DNA of 64,000 nucleotides from a candidate division NC10 bacterium CSP1-5 (GCA_001443495.1 LDXR01000002.1:315306-379305), one strand, 5' to 3'. Shown: positions 51,244 to 59,969, counted from the first letter of the stretch. Notes: generated from the sequence alone by a model not told the origin. Made by a program: numbers and translations.

Positions 51244-52383
51244 ATGGTGAGAACGCCGCCACAAATCCTCATCGCGGACGACAACCCCGAGAACCTGGAC
51301 ATCTTCCAGACTCGCCTCGCCGTCCACGGCTACGAGATCCTCACGGCGACCGACGGGGAACAGGCGCTTGCTATCGCCCGAGAGAAGCAGCCAGACTTGA
51401 TCTTGCTGGACGTTATGATGCCCAAGATGGACGGGATCGAGGTCTGCCGACGCCTCAAAGCAGACCCCTCCTTCCCGTTTGTACCGATCATCATGATCAC
51501 CGCGAAGGCGGGCTCGCAGGACGTCGTCGCTGGCCTCGAGGCGGGCGCCGACGAATACTTGACGAAGCCCGTGGACCATACGGCGCTGGTCGCCAGGGTC
51601 AAGTCGGTGCTGCGGATCAAGGCGCTCCACGATAGCGTCCAGGAGCAGGCCGCTCAACTCGAAGCTCAGACGGTTCAGCTCGCAGAGTGGAACAGGACCC
51701 TGGAGCAACGGGTCCAGGAGCAGGTGGCCCAGCTCGAGCGCCTAGGGCGGCTCAAGCGTTTTTTCTCGCCCCAGCTTGCCGAGCTGATCGTGGCTGGCGG
51801 GGCCGAGGACCCCCTCAAGAGCCACCGTCGGGAGGTGACGGTGGCCTTCCTGGATCTCCGGGGCTTTACCGCCTTCGCCGAGACCTCCGAGCCCGAGGAG
51901 GTCATGGGGGTCCTCCGGGAGTACCATGCCGAGATGGGCAAGCTGATCCTCGCCTACGAGGGGACCCTCGAGCGCTTCACCGGCGACGGTATGATGATCT
52001 TCTTCAACGACCCGGTACCCACGCCGAACCCGGCGGAACGGGCGATTCGCATGGCGCTGGCGATGCGGGACCGCGTGGCGGAGCTGATCGTCAAATGGCG
52101 CAAGCGAGGGTACGAGCTCGACTTCGGCGTCGGCATTGCCCAGGGCTACGCGACTATCGGCGCCATCGGCTTCGAGGGACGCTGGGACTACGGAGCGATC
52201 GGCACGGTCACCAACCTCGCCGCGCGCCTCTGCGGCGAGGCCAAACCCGGCCAGATTCTGATCCCGCAGCGCCTCTTGGGAACGGTGGAAGCGCTGATAG
52301 AGGTGGAGCCCGTCGGCGAGCTCACCCTGAAGGGTTTCCAGCGCCCCGTCACCACCTACAACGTCCTGCGCCTGAAAGCGTAA
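51244..52383 (+). CDS. Receiver domain fused to class III adenylate/guanylate cyclase
   Basis: 379 aa. Receiver (about 1-125: LIADDNPENLDIF, LILLDVMMPKMDGIEVCRRL, EYLTKPVDHTAL), a coiled-coil linker (about 130-175, EQAAQLEAQTVQLAEWNRTL), then a class III cyclase domain: VTVAFLDLRGFTAFAET (first metal Asp), FTGDGMMIFFNDP (second metal Asp), GIAQGYATIGAIGFEGRWDYGAIGTVTNLAARL. With the kinase and receiver upstream and the cNMP-binding protein at 47.7 kb this forms a likely signalling set. Product (cAMP or cGMP) not decided from sequence. Confidence 0.93.
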   Translation: MVRTPPQILIADDNPENLDIFQTRLAVHGYEILTATDGEQALAIAREKQPDLILLDVMMPKMDGIEVCRRLKADPSFPFVPIIMITAKAGSQDVVAGLEAGADEYLTKPVDHTALVARVKSVLRIKALHDSVQEQAAQLEAQTVQLAEWNRTLEQRVQEQVAQLERLGRLKRFFSPQLAELIVAGGAEDPLKSHRREVTVAFLDLRGFTAFAETSEPEEVMGVLREYHAEMGKLILAYEGTLERFTGDGMMIFFNDPVPTPNPAERAIRMALAMRDRVAELIVKWRKRGYELDFGVGIAQGYATIGAIGFEGRWDYGAIGTVTNLAARLCGEAKPGQILIPQRLLGTVEALIEVEPVGELTLKGFQRPVTTYNVLRLKA

Positions 52384-52427
52384 AGGCCAGCCCTGCCTGT
52401 CTCACATCCTCTCCGGAAGAAGAACTG

Positions 52428-53849
52428 ATGATGAATGCCGTCCAGAGCGAAGGCCAGTCTGGTCGGGGGCCTGATCCCCAGAGGACGGGACCGATCGTCG
52501 TTCGGGACGTCATCTGTCCTGGGTGCGCCGATCTGTGCGATGATCTGGAGCTCACCATTGAGGGGGATCGGATTGTCGGCATGCAGATCGACTGTCCAGG
52601 GGCCCGGGAATTTTTTCTGGATTACCGGATAGAGCAAATAAGCCCCATAGTACGGGGGAACGAGGTCACGTCGGAGGAGGCGTTGGAGGAGGCCGCGAGG
52701 ATTCTCGCCAAAGCGCGATACCCTCTCATCATGGGACTCAGCGCGACCGCCGCCGAGGCGCAGCGCCGGGCCGTCGAGCTGGCTGAGGCTCTCGGCGGTT
52801 GCCTCGATGTCCCCTATTCCGCCTTTTACGGCGCGAGGGCGCTGGCCCTCCAGGAAGTTGGGGAGTCGACGTGCACCTTGGGCGAGGTCAAGAACCGGGC
52901 CGATCTGGTCGTCTTCTGGGGCTCGGAGCCCCGTGACACGCATCCTCGCCATTTGGCCCGGTATGCAGTCCATCCGCCTGGGATGTTTCTGCCTCATGGC
53001 CGGACAGATCGAACACTCATCGTCGTGGATGTGCGACAGACCCCCACGGCCGAGGAGGCCGACCTCTTTCTCGAGGTGCGCCCCGGCGAGGATTATGAGA
53101 TTCTCACCGCACTCCGGGCCAGGCTGAAAGGGAGGGAGCTGGACAGGGCCGAGGTCGCCGGCGTCCCTCTCAAGGAGCTGGAATCCCTCCTCGCGCGGAT
53201 GAAGCGGTGCCGGTACGGGATCGTCTTTTACGGGACAGGCCTCAGCATGTCCCGGGGCTGGGAGCAAAACATCCACGAGCTCCTGCTCCTCGTGAGGGAG
53301 CTGAATGCCTTTACGCGATTCTCTGTGATGGCGATGCGGGGGCCGTTAGCCCACGGGAACGCGGCCGGGGCCTTCAAGGTCCTTTCCTGGCAAACGGGAT
53401 ACCCTTTCGCTCTGAGCTTTGCCCGCGGCTTTCCCCAGTACAACCCTGGTGAGTTCACCGCCTCCGAGCTCCTGGACAGGGGAGAGGTTGACGCCGCCCT
53501 CGTGGTCGGCGCCGATGCGTTGAGTTTTCTTCCCCCCCGGGCGGCTGCTGCCTTGAGAGAGCTTCCGACCATCGTTCTGGCCCCCCGGCTCCACGCGACG
53601 GCCCAGATCGCCACGGTCTTCTTCCCGACGGCCACCTACGGGATTGGCGCGAAGGGCACCATGTTCCGCATCGATCGGATCCCGCTCCGGGCGCGGCGGG
53701 TGGTTGATTCTCCTCTCCCCACCGACGAAGCGGTCTTGCTTGAGCTTCTCTCCCGCCTCCGGGATCGCCATGTGAATTTGGCGCCCACGGCGAGAGATGA
53801 GCTCCGAGTGTCCCTCCGGCACTTGAAAGAGATGAGAGGCCTGCGTTGA
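52428..53849 (+). CDS. FwdB paralog lacking the metal-site residues
   Basis: 473 aa, clearly homologous to the fwdB of the C1 operon (EVKNRADLVVFWGSEPRDTHPRH, WQTGYPFALSFARGFPQYNPGEF). The [4Fe-4S] ligands are kept with identical spacing (Cys30, 33, 37, 56). But the Cys118-His119 pair of FwdB is Phe-Tyr here (YSAFYGAR), and the Arg at 289 is Leu (PLAHGN). No fwdD lies beside it. It may be a structural subunit of a hydrolase-type Fhc complex, or have another role. The start ATG (52428 or 52431) follows GGAAGAAG. It follows the cyclase gene by 44 bases and may be cotranscribed with it. Confidence 0.92.
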   Translation: MMNAVQSEGQSGRGPDPQRTGPIVVRDVICPGCADLCDDLELTIEGDRIVGMQIDCPGAREFFLDYRIEQISPIVRGNEVTSEEALEEAARILAKARYPLIMGLSATAAEAQRRAVELAEALGGCLDVPYSAFYGARALALQEVGESTCTLGEVKNRADLVVFWGSEPRDTHPRHLARYAVHPPGMFLPHGRTDRTLIVVDVRQTPTAEEADLFLEVRPGEDYEILTALRARLKGRELDRAEVAGVPLKELESLLARMKRCRYGIVFYGTGLSMSRGWEQNIHELLLLVRELNAFTRFSVMAMRGPLAHGNAAGAFKVLSWQTGYPFALSFARGFPQYNPGEFTASELLDRGEVDAALVVGADALSFLPPRAAAALRELPTIVLAPRLHATAQIATVFFPTATYGIGAKGTMFRIDRIPLRARRVVDSPLPTDEAVLLELLSRLRDRHVNLAPTARDELRVSLRHLKEMRGLR

Positions 53850-53954
53850 AGCATTCCGGCAATCCGCGCCGGGCGGACCTCTTCGGGCCATGAAAAAGAC
53901 TCTTGATCCTTACCTCTAGGGCAAGGTTTACCCTGGCATCCGGGAGGAAACAAA

Positions 53955-54494
53955 ATGGGCGAAGGGACGCTCAGCATCCGGCAGGTAGCCCAGAAAGCGG
54001 GAGTCTCGTCGAAGACCCTCCGCTATTGGGAGTCCCAGGGGCTCATTGCCCCGGCCGGGCGGACGCATACCAACTACCGCCGTTACACGCAGGCCCACCT
54101 AGAGCGGGTCCTTTTCATCCGGAAGGCCCAGAGCCTCGGTTTCACGCTGGCCGAGATACGACAGGTGTTCGAGCTCGCCCGGTCCCGACAGGCTCCCTGC
54201 GACGCCGTCATCCGATGGGCGGGAGAGAAGGCCCGCGAATTAGAAGGGCAGATCCGGATGCTACAGGATCTAAAGGCGCGGCTTCAAAGGTATCGGCGAC
54301 GTTGGGTGGCGGAAAAGAGGCCCTCTACCCTCGGCCCGGATGAGGTCTGCCGATGCATCGAGTCGGTCGCTCTCGAGGACCTGCGCGAACCCCTATCGCC
54401 CCTTCCCGGAAAAGGAGGTGAAAAAAGTGGAAGCCAAACAGATCGTGAGTCTTTGCCCCGCCTGCGACGCCTGTCCGGTCGTCGAGGTCTATGA
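53955..54494 (+). CDS. MerR-family transcriptional regulator
   Basis: 179 aa. Winged HTH at residues 5-70 (LSIRQVAQKAGVSSKTLRYWESQGLI followed by NYRRYT), effector-coil region (GFTLAEIRQVFELARS, then a long helix), and Cys residues at APCDAVI and EVCRCIES, positions like those of metal-sensing members (ZntR, CueR, MerR). The last 60 residues are basic and poorly conserved in style and overlap the next small gene. ATG follows GGGAGG. Metal response is likely, metal unknown. Confidence 0.9.
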   Translation: MGEGTLSIRQVAQKAGVSSKTLRYWESQGLIAPAGRTHTNYRRYTQAHLERVLFIRKAQSLGFTLAEIRQVFELARSRQAPCDAVIRWAGEKARELEGQIRMLQDLKARLQRYRRRWVAEKRPSTLGPDEVCRCIESVALEDLREPLSPLPGKGGEKSGSQTDRESLPRLRRLSGRRGL

Positions 54495-54600
54495 GGAGGG
54501 AGTCCGGATAGGTGAGGCAAACAATCAGGTGGACCTCGCCAAGGCCGCGTGGAACGCCCTCGTCGAGGCGATCCTGGAGAATAAACTGACCAAACTTTGA
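54427..54600 (+). CDS. 57-residue Cys-rich small protein
   Basis: Starts with GTG after a perfect AGGAGGTG seven bases upstream; a frame from 54340 is longer but lacks a site. The protein reads SLCPACDACPVVEVYEEGVR near its N-terminus, with a CxxCxxC metal or cluster-binding pattern, then GEANNQVDLAKAAWNALVEA. It overlaps the last 68 bases of the MerR gene in another frame. A metal-carrier or sensor partner of the regulator is a reasonable guess. The ribosome site is the strongest in the region, which supports a real gene. Confidence 0.75.
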   Translation: MEAKQIVSLCPACDACPVVEVYEEGVRIGEANNQVDLAKAAWNALVEAILENKLTKL

Positions 54601-54630
54601 CGGCCAGGATTGGGGCGAGACAAATCACTT

Positions 54631-54674
54631 AAACGCCCTCCCCGTCTAATGTGGGCTGGGAGGGCGTTTTGCTT
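54631..54674. terminator. Bidirectional terminator between convergent operons
   Basis: A 12-bp perfect stem, AAACGCCCTCCC (54631-54642) and GGGAGGGCGTTT (54658-54669), 15-base loop, T-run on the plus strand (GTTTTGC) and a shorter one on the minus strand. It would end the MerR/small-protein transcript and the ABC exporter transcript. Confidence 0.88.
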
Positions 54675-54695
54675 CATCGATCCCACGAAAGGGGG

Positions 54696-55487
54696 TTAGC
54701 GGGCGGCGAGACGGACCAGGCGAGCCTCCTTGTCGAAGAGACTCGTCGCCGCGGCGATGGTGACGGCGGAGAAGGCCACGAGCACGCCGAGATTCGAGGC
54801 CAGGGGGAAGTCCGGGCCGAGGGTCATCGCCTCGACGGGGAGGAGGGCGTGCTTGAACAGATCAATCCCGTAGGCGAGGGGATTGACATAAATTACCCAC
54901 TGGAGCGTGGCCGGGAGGAGCTTCACCGGATAGAGGCCGCCGCTCAGGAAGAACATGGGGAAGACGACGAAGTTCATCACCCCCGCGAAGTTTTCCAGGG
55001 AGTCAATGCGGGAGGCGAGGAGCATCCCCACCCCCGTAATGGCCACTGCCGTCAGCAGCACATAGACGGTGAGCAGGAGGATCTGCCCGAGCCCCAAGGG
55101 AAGGCCGATCAGCGGCGCCAGGCAGAGGAGGATGGCTGCCTGGAAGAGGGAGAGCAGCGAGCCGCTCGCGACCTTGGCGCTCACGATCGTGAGCCGCGAG
55201 ATGGGCGCCACGAGGATGAGGCGCATCACGCCGAACTCCCGGTCATAGACGGTCGACAACGCGGAATGAATGGAGCTGAAGAGCACGACCATCCCGAGGA
55301 CGCCGGGGAAGAGGAACTGCAGGTACGAGACCCCGGCGGGTGTCTCGACGATCCGGGTGATACCGGTCCCCAGGATGAAGAGCCACAGCAGGGGCCGGGC
55401 GAGCGCGCTGAGGAGGCGTCCGCGCTGCCGGAAAAATCGCTTGAATTCCCGGACGACAATGCTCTGAATGGGGCGGAGCGGGATCAT
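54696..55487 (-). CDS. ABC-2 type exporter permease
   Basis: 263 aa with six predicted membrane segments, e.g. LLWLFILGTGI, FLFPGVLGMVVLFSSIHSAL, ILLLTVYVLLTAVAITGVGMLL, FVVFPMFFLSGGLYPVKLLP. The EFGVMRLILVAPISR loop is typical of ABC-2 permeases (DrrB/NodJ/daunorubicin-type). It overlaps the ATPase gene stop by four bases, forming one transporter. Substrate unknown. Confidence 0.92.
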   Translation of the reverse strand: MIPLRPIQSIVVREFKRFFRQRGRLLSALARPLLWLFILGTGITRIVETPAGVSYLQFLFPGVLGMVVLFSSIHSALSTVYDREFGVMRLILVAPISRLTIVSAKVASGSLLSLFQAAILLCLAPLIGLPLGLGQILLLTVYVLLTAVAITGVGMLLASRIDSLENFAGVMNFVVFPMFFLSGGLYPVKLLPATLQWVIYVNPLAYGIDLFKHALLPVEAMTLGPDFPLASNLGVLVAFSAVTIAAATSLFDKEARLVRLAAR

Positions 55488-56401
55488 GGCTTAAATTCCC
55501 GTCCCGTGAGATGGAGGAAGACTTCGTTCAGGGATGGGCGCTGGATGTTGATGCCCGCGATCTGGTCCCCGAAGCTCCGGATCAGCATCGGCAAGAACGC
55601 CTCTCCGTCCGTGACCTCCAGGAGGAGACCTCGGTCGGTCACCTGGGGCGAGAGTTGGAATTCCTCGCGAATCGCCCGGGCCAGCTCGTTCAGCCGGTCG
55701 CTTCGGATCTGGACCACGTCCCCTTTAAATACCTGTTTGAGTTCCTCGGGGGTATCGAGGGCAATGAGGCGGCCGTGGTCAATGATCCCCACCCGGTCAC
55801 AGGTCTCTGCCTCCTCCAGATAGTGCGTGGTCACGAAGAGGGTCGTCTCCTCCTGCCGGCGCAGCGTGTCGAGGAATTGCCAGATCTGTCGACGGGCCTG
55901 CGGGTCGAGGCCGACCGTCGGTTCATCGAGGAAGAGGATCCGCGGCCGATGAAGCACCCCGCGGGCGATGTCGAGTCGCCGACGCAGACCGCCGGACAGA
56001 TGCTTTGTCATGTGATCCTTCCGATCGGTCAGCTCGAAAAGCCGGAGAATCTCGGCAATCCGCTCGGTGGCGACGCGGGACGTCAGGTTTTGCAGGCAGC
56101 AGGCGAACCAGAGGTTTTCGTACGCCGTCAGGTCTTTGTCGAGGGTGCTCTCCTGAAAGACGAGCCCGATGGCCCGCCGGACCGCCCAGGCCTCCTTCAC
56201 GCAATCATGACCCGCGACGCGGGCGGAGCCGGCGGTCGGCCGAAGCAACGTGCACAGCATGTGAATCGTGGTGGTCTTCCCGGCGCCGTTGGGGCCCAAG
56301 AAGGCGAACAGCTCTCCCGGACGGACCTCGATGGTGAGCCCGTCCACCGCAGTGAGATCGCCAAAGCGTTTGACCAGATTTTCTGTCACGATGGCGGGCA
56401 C
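55484..56401 (-). CDS. ABC exporter ATP-binding protein (DrrA-like)
   Basis: 305 aa: Walker A GPNGAGKTTTIHML, signature LSGGLRRRLDIARG, Walker B RILFLDEPTVGLDP, H-loop FVTTHYLEEAETC, then the DrrA-type C-terminal domain (about 220-305). GTG at 56401 has AGGAAA upstream; GTG 56413 overlaps the aldehyde dehydrogenase stop and is an alternative. The open frame reaches 57007 only because it runs antiphase through the upstream gene. Works with the permease downstream. Confidence 0.93.
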   Translation of the reverse strand: MPAIVTENLVKRFGDLTAVDGLTIEVRPGELFAFLGPNGAGKTTTIHMLCTLLRPTAGSARVAGHDCVKEAWAVRRAIGLVFQESTLDKDLTAYENLWFACCLQNLTSRVATERIAEILRLFELTDRKDHMTKHLSGGLRRRLDIARGVLHRPRILFLDEPTVGLDPQARRQIWQFLDTLRRQEETTLFVTTHYLEEAETCDRVGIIDHGRLIALDTPEELKQVFKGDVVQIRSDRLNELARAIREEFQLSPQVTDRGLLLEVTDGEAFLPMLIRSFGDQIAGINIQRPSLNEVFLHLTGREFKP

Positions 56402-56409
56402 GCTTTTCC

Positions 56410-57879
56410 TCACACCCCCCACGAGACCAGTTTCGTTTCCAGAAAACTCTCGAGACCCATCTGACCCCCCTCCTTGCCGATCCCGCTCGCCTTCCATCCG
56501 CCAAAGGGGGCCTGGGGGGTTCCCGGGAACGGGTCGTTGATCCCTACCACCCCGAACCGGAGCTGCTCCGCCATGCGAAAGACCCGGCTGACGTTCCGCG
56601 TGTAGCAATAAGCGGCCAGCCCGTACGGCGTGGCGTTCGCCGCCGCGATCACGTCGGCTTCCCCGGAAAAGGAGAGGAGTGGAGCGACCGGACCAAAGGT
56701 CTCCTCTTGCATGATGACCATCTGGTCTGTCACTCCGGTAAGTACGGTTGGCTCGAAATAAAATCCTCCGGCGAAGGCTCCGCCCGTGAGGCGGCGCCCT
56801 CCGCAGAGGACTGTGGCTCCCTTGCCGCGGGCGTCTTCCACGTGGTGCGCGACCTTTTCGTAGCCCTCCTTGTTGATTAACGGTCCAACCCTGACCGTCT
56901 CGTCCTGGGGATCCCCGACATGCAGCGCGCGGGCCAGCTCGGTGAATCGCGCCGCAAAGGGCTCGAAGATTCGCTCGTGGATGTAGATCCGGTTCGCGCA
57001 GATGCACGTCTGTCCGGCGTTTCGGAATTTGGATGCCACGGCGGCCTGGACGGAAGCCTCGGGGTCCGCGTCGTCAAAGACGATAAAAGGGGCGTGTCCC
57101 CCGAGCTCCAGGGTAAGTCGCTTGACCCGGTCGGCGGCATGACGCATCAAATATCGTCCGACTTCGGTCGAGCCGGTAAAGTTGATTTTCCCGACGGCGG
57201 GATGCTCCAAGAAGGCCTGTCCGATCGCCGGGGCATCTCCCGTCACGAGGTTCAGCACTCCCGGCGGCAGCCCGCTCTCCTGGAGGGCCTCGCAGACTGC
57301 TATGGCGCTGAGGGGTGTGCGCTCATCCGGTTTGACGACGACGGTGCACCCGGCGGCCAAGGCGGGGGCGACCGGTCGCGTGATGGCCGCCGCGGGAAAG
57401 TTCCAGATGGTGATGGCGGCAGCGACGCCGATGGGGTGCCGCAGCGTCAGGAGGCGTTTGGAGGGGGAGGAGGCGGGGATCGTTCGTCCCCCGATCCGTT
57501 TGCACTCTTCGGCGGCGAACTGCAGAAAACCAGCAGTGTATGCGATCTCGCCCCGCGCCTCGGTGATCGGCTTGCCGGCCTCGGCCGTCAGAAGGCGAGC
57601 CAGGCGTTCGCGATCGGCGAGGAGCCGGTCAGCCGCGCGCTGCAGAAGACCTGCGCGCTCTGCTGCCGGGCGTTCCGCCCAACCCGGAAAGGCTTTCTGG
57701 GCTGACTCAATGGCTCTTCCCGCCTCTGCGGCTCCAGCATAGGGGACTTCGGCCAGCCGCTCGCCGGTGGCCGGATTGATCACCGGGAACGTGCGACCGC
57801 CCTCCGCCGGGAGCCACTCGCCACCGATCAACATCCGCTGGTGACGGCCCACCCATTTTGCGTATGGCACGTCAGTCAT
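56410..57879 (-). CDS. NAD(P)-dependent aldehyde dehydrogenase (GabD-like)
   Basis: 489 aa. Catalytic Glu in LTLELGGHAPFIVFDDAD and Cys in NAGQTCICANRIYI; cofactor segment ITIWNFPAAAITRPVAPALAAG and FTGSTEVGR. This fits succinate-semialdehyde dehydrogenase-type enzymes, but related aldehyde dehydrogenases share these features. It overlaps the SRPBCC gene by four bases upstream (ATGA) and lies just before the ABC exporter genes, so the four may form one operon. Confidence 0.9.
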   Translation of the reverse strand: MTDVPYAKWVGRHQRMLIGGEWLPAEGGRTFPVINPATGERLAEVPYAGAAEAGRAIESAQKAFPGWAERPAAERAGLLQRAADRLLADRERLARLLTAEAGKPITEARGEIAYTAGFLQFAAEECKRIGGRTIPASSPSKRLLTLRHPIGVAAAITIWNFPAAAITRPVAPALAAGCTVVVKPDERTPLSAIAVCEALQESGLPPGVLNLVTGDAPAIGQAFLEHPAVGKINFTGSTEVGRYLMRHAADRVKRLTLELGGHAPFIVFDDADPEASVQAAVASKFRNAGQTCICANRIYIHERIFEPFAARFTELARALHVGDPQDETVRVGPLINKEGYEKVAHHVEDARGKGATVLCGGRRLTGGAFAGGFYFEPTVLTGVTDQMVIMQEETFGPVAPLLSFSGEADVIAAANATPYGLAAYCYTRNVSRVFRMAEQLRFGVVGINDPFPGTPQAPFGGWKASGIGKEGGQMGLESFLETKLVSWGV

Positions 57880-58271
57880 TGCGATTCCAAAACGGACTTC
57901 AAGATTTGCAGTTCTTTCCGAACGTTTTCAACGAGGGTTTCGAACAAGCCAGGCGCAGCACCAGGGGGCTCGAACTGCGTAAAGATATACAGGACCCCGT
58001 CCCCGGTTCGGAAGAGTCGGCTTGGGGAGCACCGATACTGCCCATCCCGGCCGAAATGGAAGTCGATCACTCCCGTGTCGTGATCTGCCCGGATAAATAG
58101 ATCCAGTTCACCGCGGGGGGTCCGCACCCGAAAGGTGTCCCCGCGCGGCTCAGGTGGGGCGAGCGCGAAATCGACCGTCCAGAGGTGCAGACTGGTGGGG
58201 TCCGTAAGAAAGGCCCAGGCCCGATCGAAGGGAACTTTCATGGCGATGGATAGAGTTTCTGACCGCTCCAC
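57876..58271 (-). CDS. SRPBCC (START-like) domain protein
   Basis: 131 aa, single helix-grip domain: SIAMKVPFDRAWAFLTDPTSLHLWTVDF, GVIDFHFGRDGQYRCS, and a C-terminal helix ETLVENVRKELQILKSVLES. Such proteins bind hydrophobic ligands. Coupled to the aldehyde dehydrogenase gene. Ligand unknown. Confidence 0.8.
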   Translation of the reverse strand: MERSETLSIAMKVPFDRAWAFLTDPTSLHLWTVDFALAPPEPRGDTFRVRTPRGELDLFIRADHDTGVIDFHFGRDGQYRCSPSRLFRTGDGVLYIFTQFEPPGAAPGLFETLVENVRKELQILKSVLESQ

Positions 58272-58429
58272 AGTTCTGTCCCCTTGCCGGGGATCGCCCA
58301 GGCAGTTTGCGGCCTTCGCGCCCGCACCGCCTGCAGGTCAATGCGGGGCAGTGAGGCCTGACGACGACTATAGCGGACCGATGCCCCCAAGGCAAGCTGT
58401 CCAGCGGCCGGCTGGCAGCCGTCCGCACA

Positions 58430-58560
58430 CAGTGCTGAGGACTGAGGGCTGAGGGCCGAGCCGGAGAACAGGACTGAGGACTGAGTGCCGAGGTTTGAGC
58501 CTCAGTCCTCATGGCTGCCCTTGGCTCAGTCCTGAGATGGCTGACTGCTTATTGCTGACT
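58430..58560. repeat. Degenerate CTGAGGACTGAG-type repeat region
   Basis: The gap between the SRPBCC and folE genes holds many imperfect copies of the words CTGAGG, ACTGAGG and CTGACTGCT on both strands, including inverted copies (58436-58462, 58474-58492 and 58499-58560). No gene fits. A related motif lies at 62705-62760. Confidence 0.6.
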
Positions 58561-58561
58561 G

Positions 58562-59179
58562 CTACGGGGTGGGCCGGTCGGAGATCAACTGGATCAGTTG
58601 ATTTCGAGTGGTGGGGTCGCTTCGGAAGACGCCCAACATGGTGCTGGTGACGGCTTGGGCATTAGCCTTCTCCACCCCACGCATCATCATGCAGAGATGG
58701 GCAGCCTCGATCACCACCGCCACCCCGCGCGGTCTGGCCATCTCCCACAGGCTTCTGGCAACTTGGGCGGTCAGCCGCTCTTGAACGTGCAGCCGGCGGC
58801 AGAGGCTATCGATCAAGCGGGCCACCTTCCTAGGACGCAAGACCTGCCGGTTGGGGATGTACGCGACGTGACACCGCCCGAAGAAGGGGAGGATGTGATG
58901 TTCACAGAGGCTTGCAATCGGGATGTTGCGGACGAAGATCATCTCGTTCCGCCGCCCACTCTCGAGCTTCGCAGGAAGGGTTACCTTGACGCCCCGCAGG
59001 CCTCCACTCGTCAGATGCTGCAGAGCCCGGACAAACCGAGTCGGAGTCTGTCGAAGGCCTGCACGGTCTGGATTTTCCCCCAGGGCCCCGATGATCTTTC
59101 GGACCAGTGCCTCCATACTATTCCCGCGGGCACGGATACGCGACGATCGGGCGGATTTGCGTCTGGCGTTCATATCCAC
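58562..59179 (-). CDS. folE: GTP cyclohydrolase I
   Basis: Makes 7,8-dihydroneopterin triphosphate from GTP, the entry to folate and, here, probably to H4MPT. 205 aa with zinc ligands Cys in SLCEHHILPFFG, His of the same motif and Cys in AAHLCMMMRGV, plus VQERLTAQVARSLWEM and the ANAQAVTSTMLGVF segment. The basic N-terminal 20 residues are variable in the family. Archaea use MptA for this step, so this organism feeds an archaeal-type pterin pathway with a bacterial enzyme. The gene stands alone. Confidence 0.96.
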   Translation of the reverse strand: MDMNARRKSARSSRIRARGNSMEALVRKIIGALGENPDRAGLRQTPTRFVRALQHLTSGGLRGVKVTLPAKLESGRRNEMIFVRNIPIASLCEHHILPFFGRCHVAYIPNRQVLRPRKVARLIDSLCRRLHVQERLTAQVARSLWEMARPRGVAVVIEAAHLCMMMRGVEKANAQAVTSTMLGVFRSDPTTRNQLIQLISDRPTP

Positions 59180-59210
59180 GGTCCACCGATGGGGATCGCA
59201 CTCGTTGGCA

Positions 59211-59969
59211 TCACGGCCTCACGCCTGGACGAGGCTTCCTCCTCCCCAAGGGTTCGACGTCCTTCCCGGACATCTTGAGGATTCGCAAGAAGGCGGTCGG
59301 ATCACTCAGGTCTGATAGAAGATGATCAGGATTCGCAGCCGCCAACGTCTCATAGGAATCACCCCCGCTCGCCACTGCCACGGTACTGATCTTCAACCGC
59401 TTCCCCGCGGCGATGTCGAGGACCGTATCGCCCACAAGGATGACTCTGATCGGATGGCGCCGGCGCGGCAGGAGGGCCCTTCCGCGATCGATCGCCAGCC
59501 GCACGAGGGTTTCCCGATCTGCCGCATCCGACCCGAAGGCACCGAACCGGAAGTACGCAACGAGGCCGGCACGCCGGAGTTTCAATCGTGCGGCCCCTTC
59601 GAGGTTGCCCGTGGCCAGGCCCAGGGCGATCTTCGGGTCGGCGGTCAGCGTGTCGAGGAGGTCCGGGACGCCGGGCAAGACCTGGAAACCGGGCGACGCG
59701 GTCAGCTCCTCCTCCAGGTGGGCAAGGTAGCGACTATACAGCAGCCGGCGTTCAGTGCCGCGAAGAGATGTGCCGAGGCGCGCGCGGACAATCCCCTCGA
59801 TGATCTCTGGATCGGTCCGGCCATGGACCCGCAGGCCATCAACGGCCGCATCGACCCCCCAGAGCTCTCGGAAGGCGCGTAGCAGCGCCCGCCGGTCGGC
59901 CCCACCCGTCGTTACCAGGGTCCCATCCAGATCAAAAAGGACGAGCACTTCGAGGGTCACTCTGGACAT
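59211..59969 (-). CDS. HAD-superfamily phosphatase (phosphoglycolate phosphatase-like)
   Basis: 252 aa. Motif I VLVLFDLDGTLV, cap region of the beta-phosphoglucomutase type, motif II GLATGNLEG, motif III Lys near LKLRRAGL, motif IV VGDTVLDIAAGK. This resembles Gph-type phosphatases. ATG at 59969 places motif I near the N-terminus; the longer frame adds unrelated residues. It lies upstream of folE on the same strand, with 31 bases between; dephosphorylation of a pterin phosphate is possible but unproven. Confidence 0.85.
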   Translation of the reverse strand: MSRVTLEVLVLFDLDGTLVTTGGADRRALLRAFRELWGVDAAVDGLRVHGRTDPEIIEGIVRARLGTSLRGTERRLLYSRYLAHLEEELTASPGFQVLPGVPDLLDTLTADPKIALGLATGNLEGAARLKLRRAGLVAYFRFGAFGSDAADRETLVRLAIDRGRALLPRRRHPIRVILVGDTVLDIAAGKRLKISTVAVASGGDSYETLAAANPDHLLSDLSDPTAFLRILKMSGKDVEPLGRRKPRPGVRP

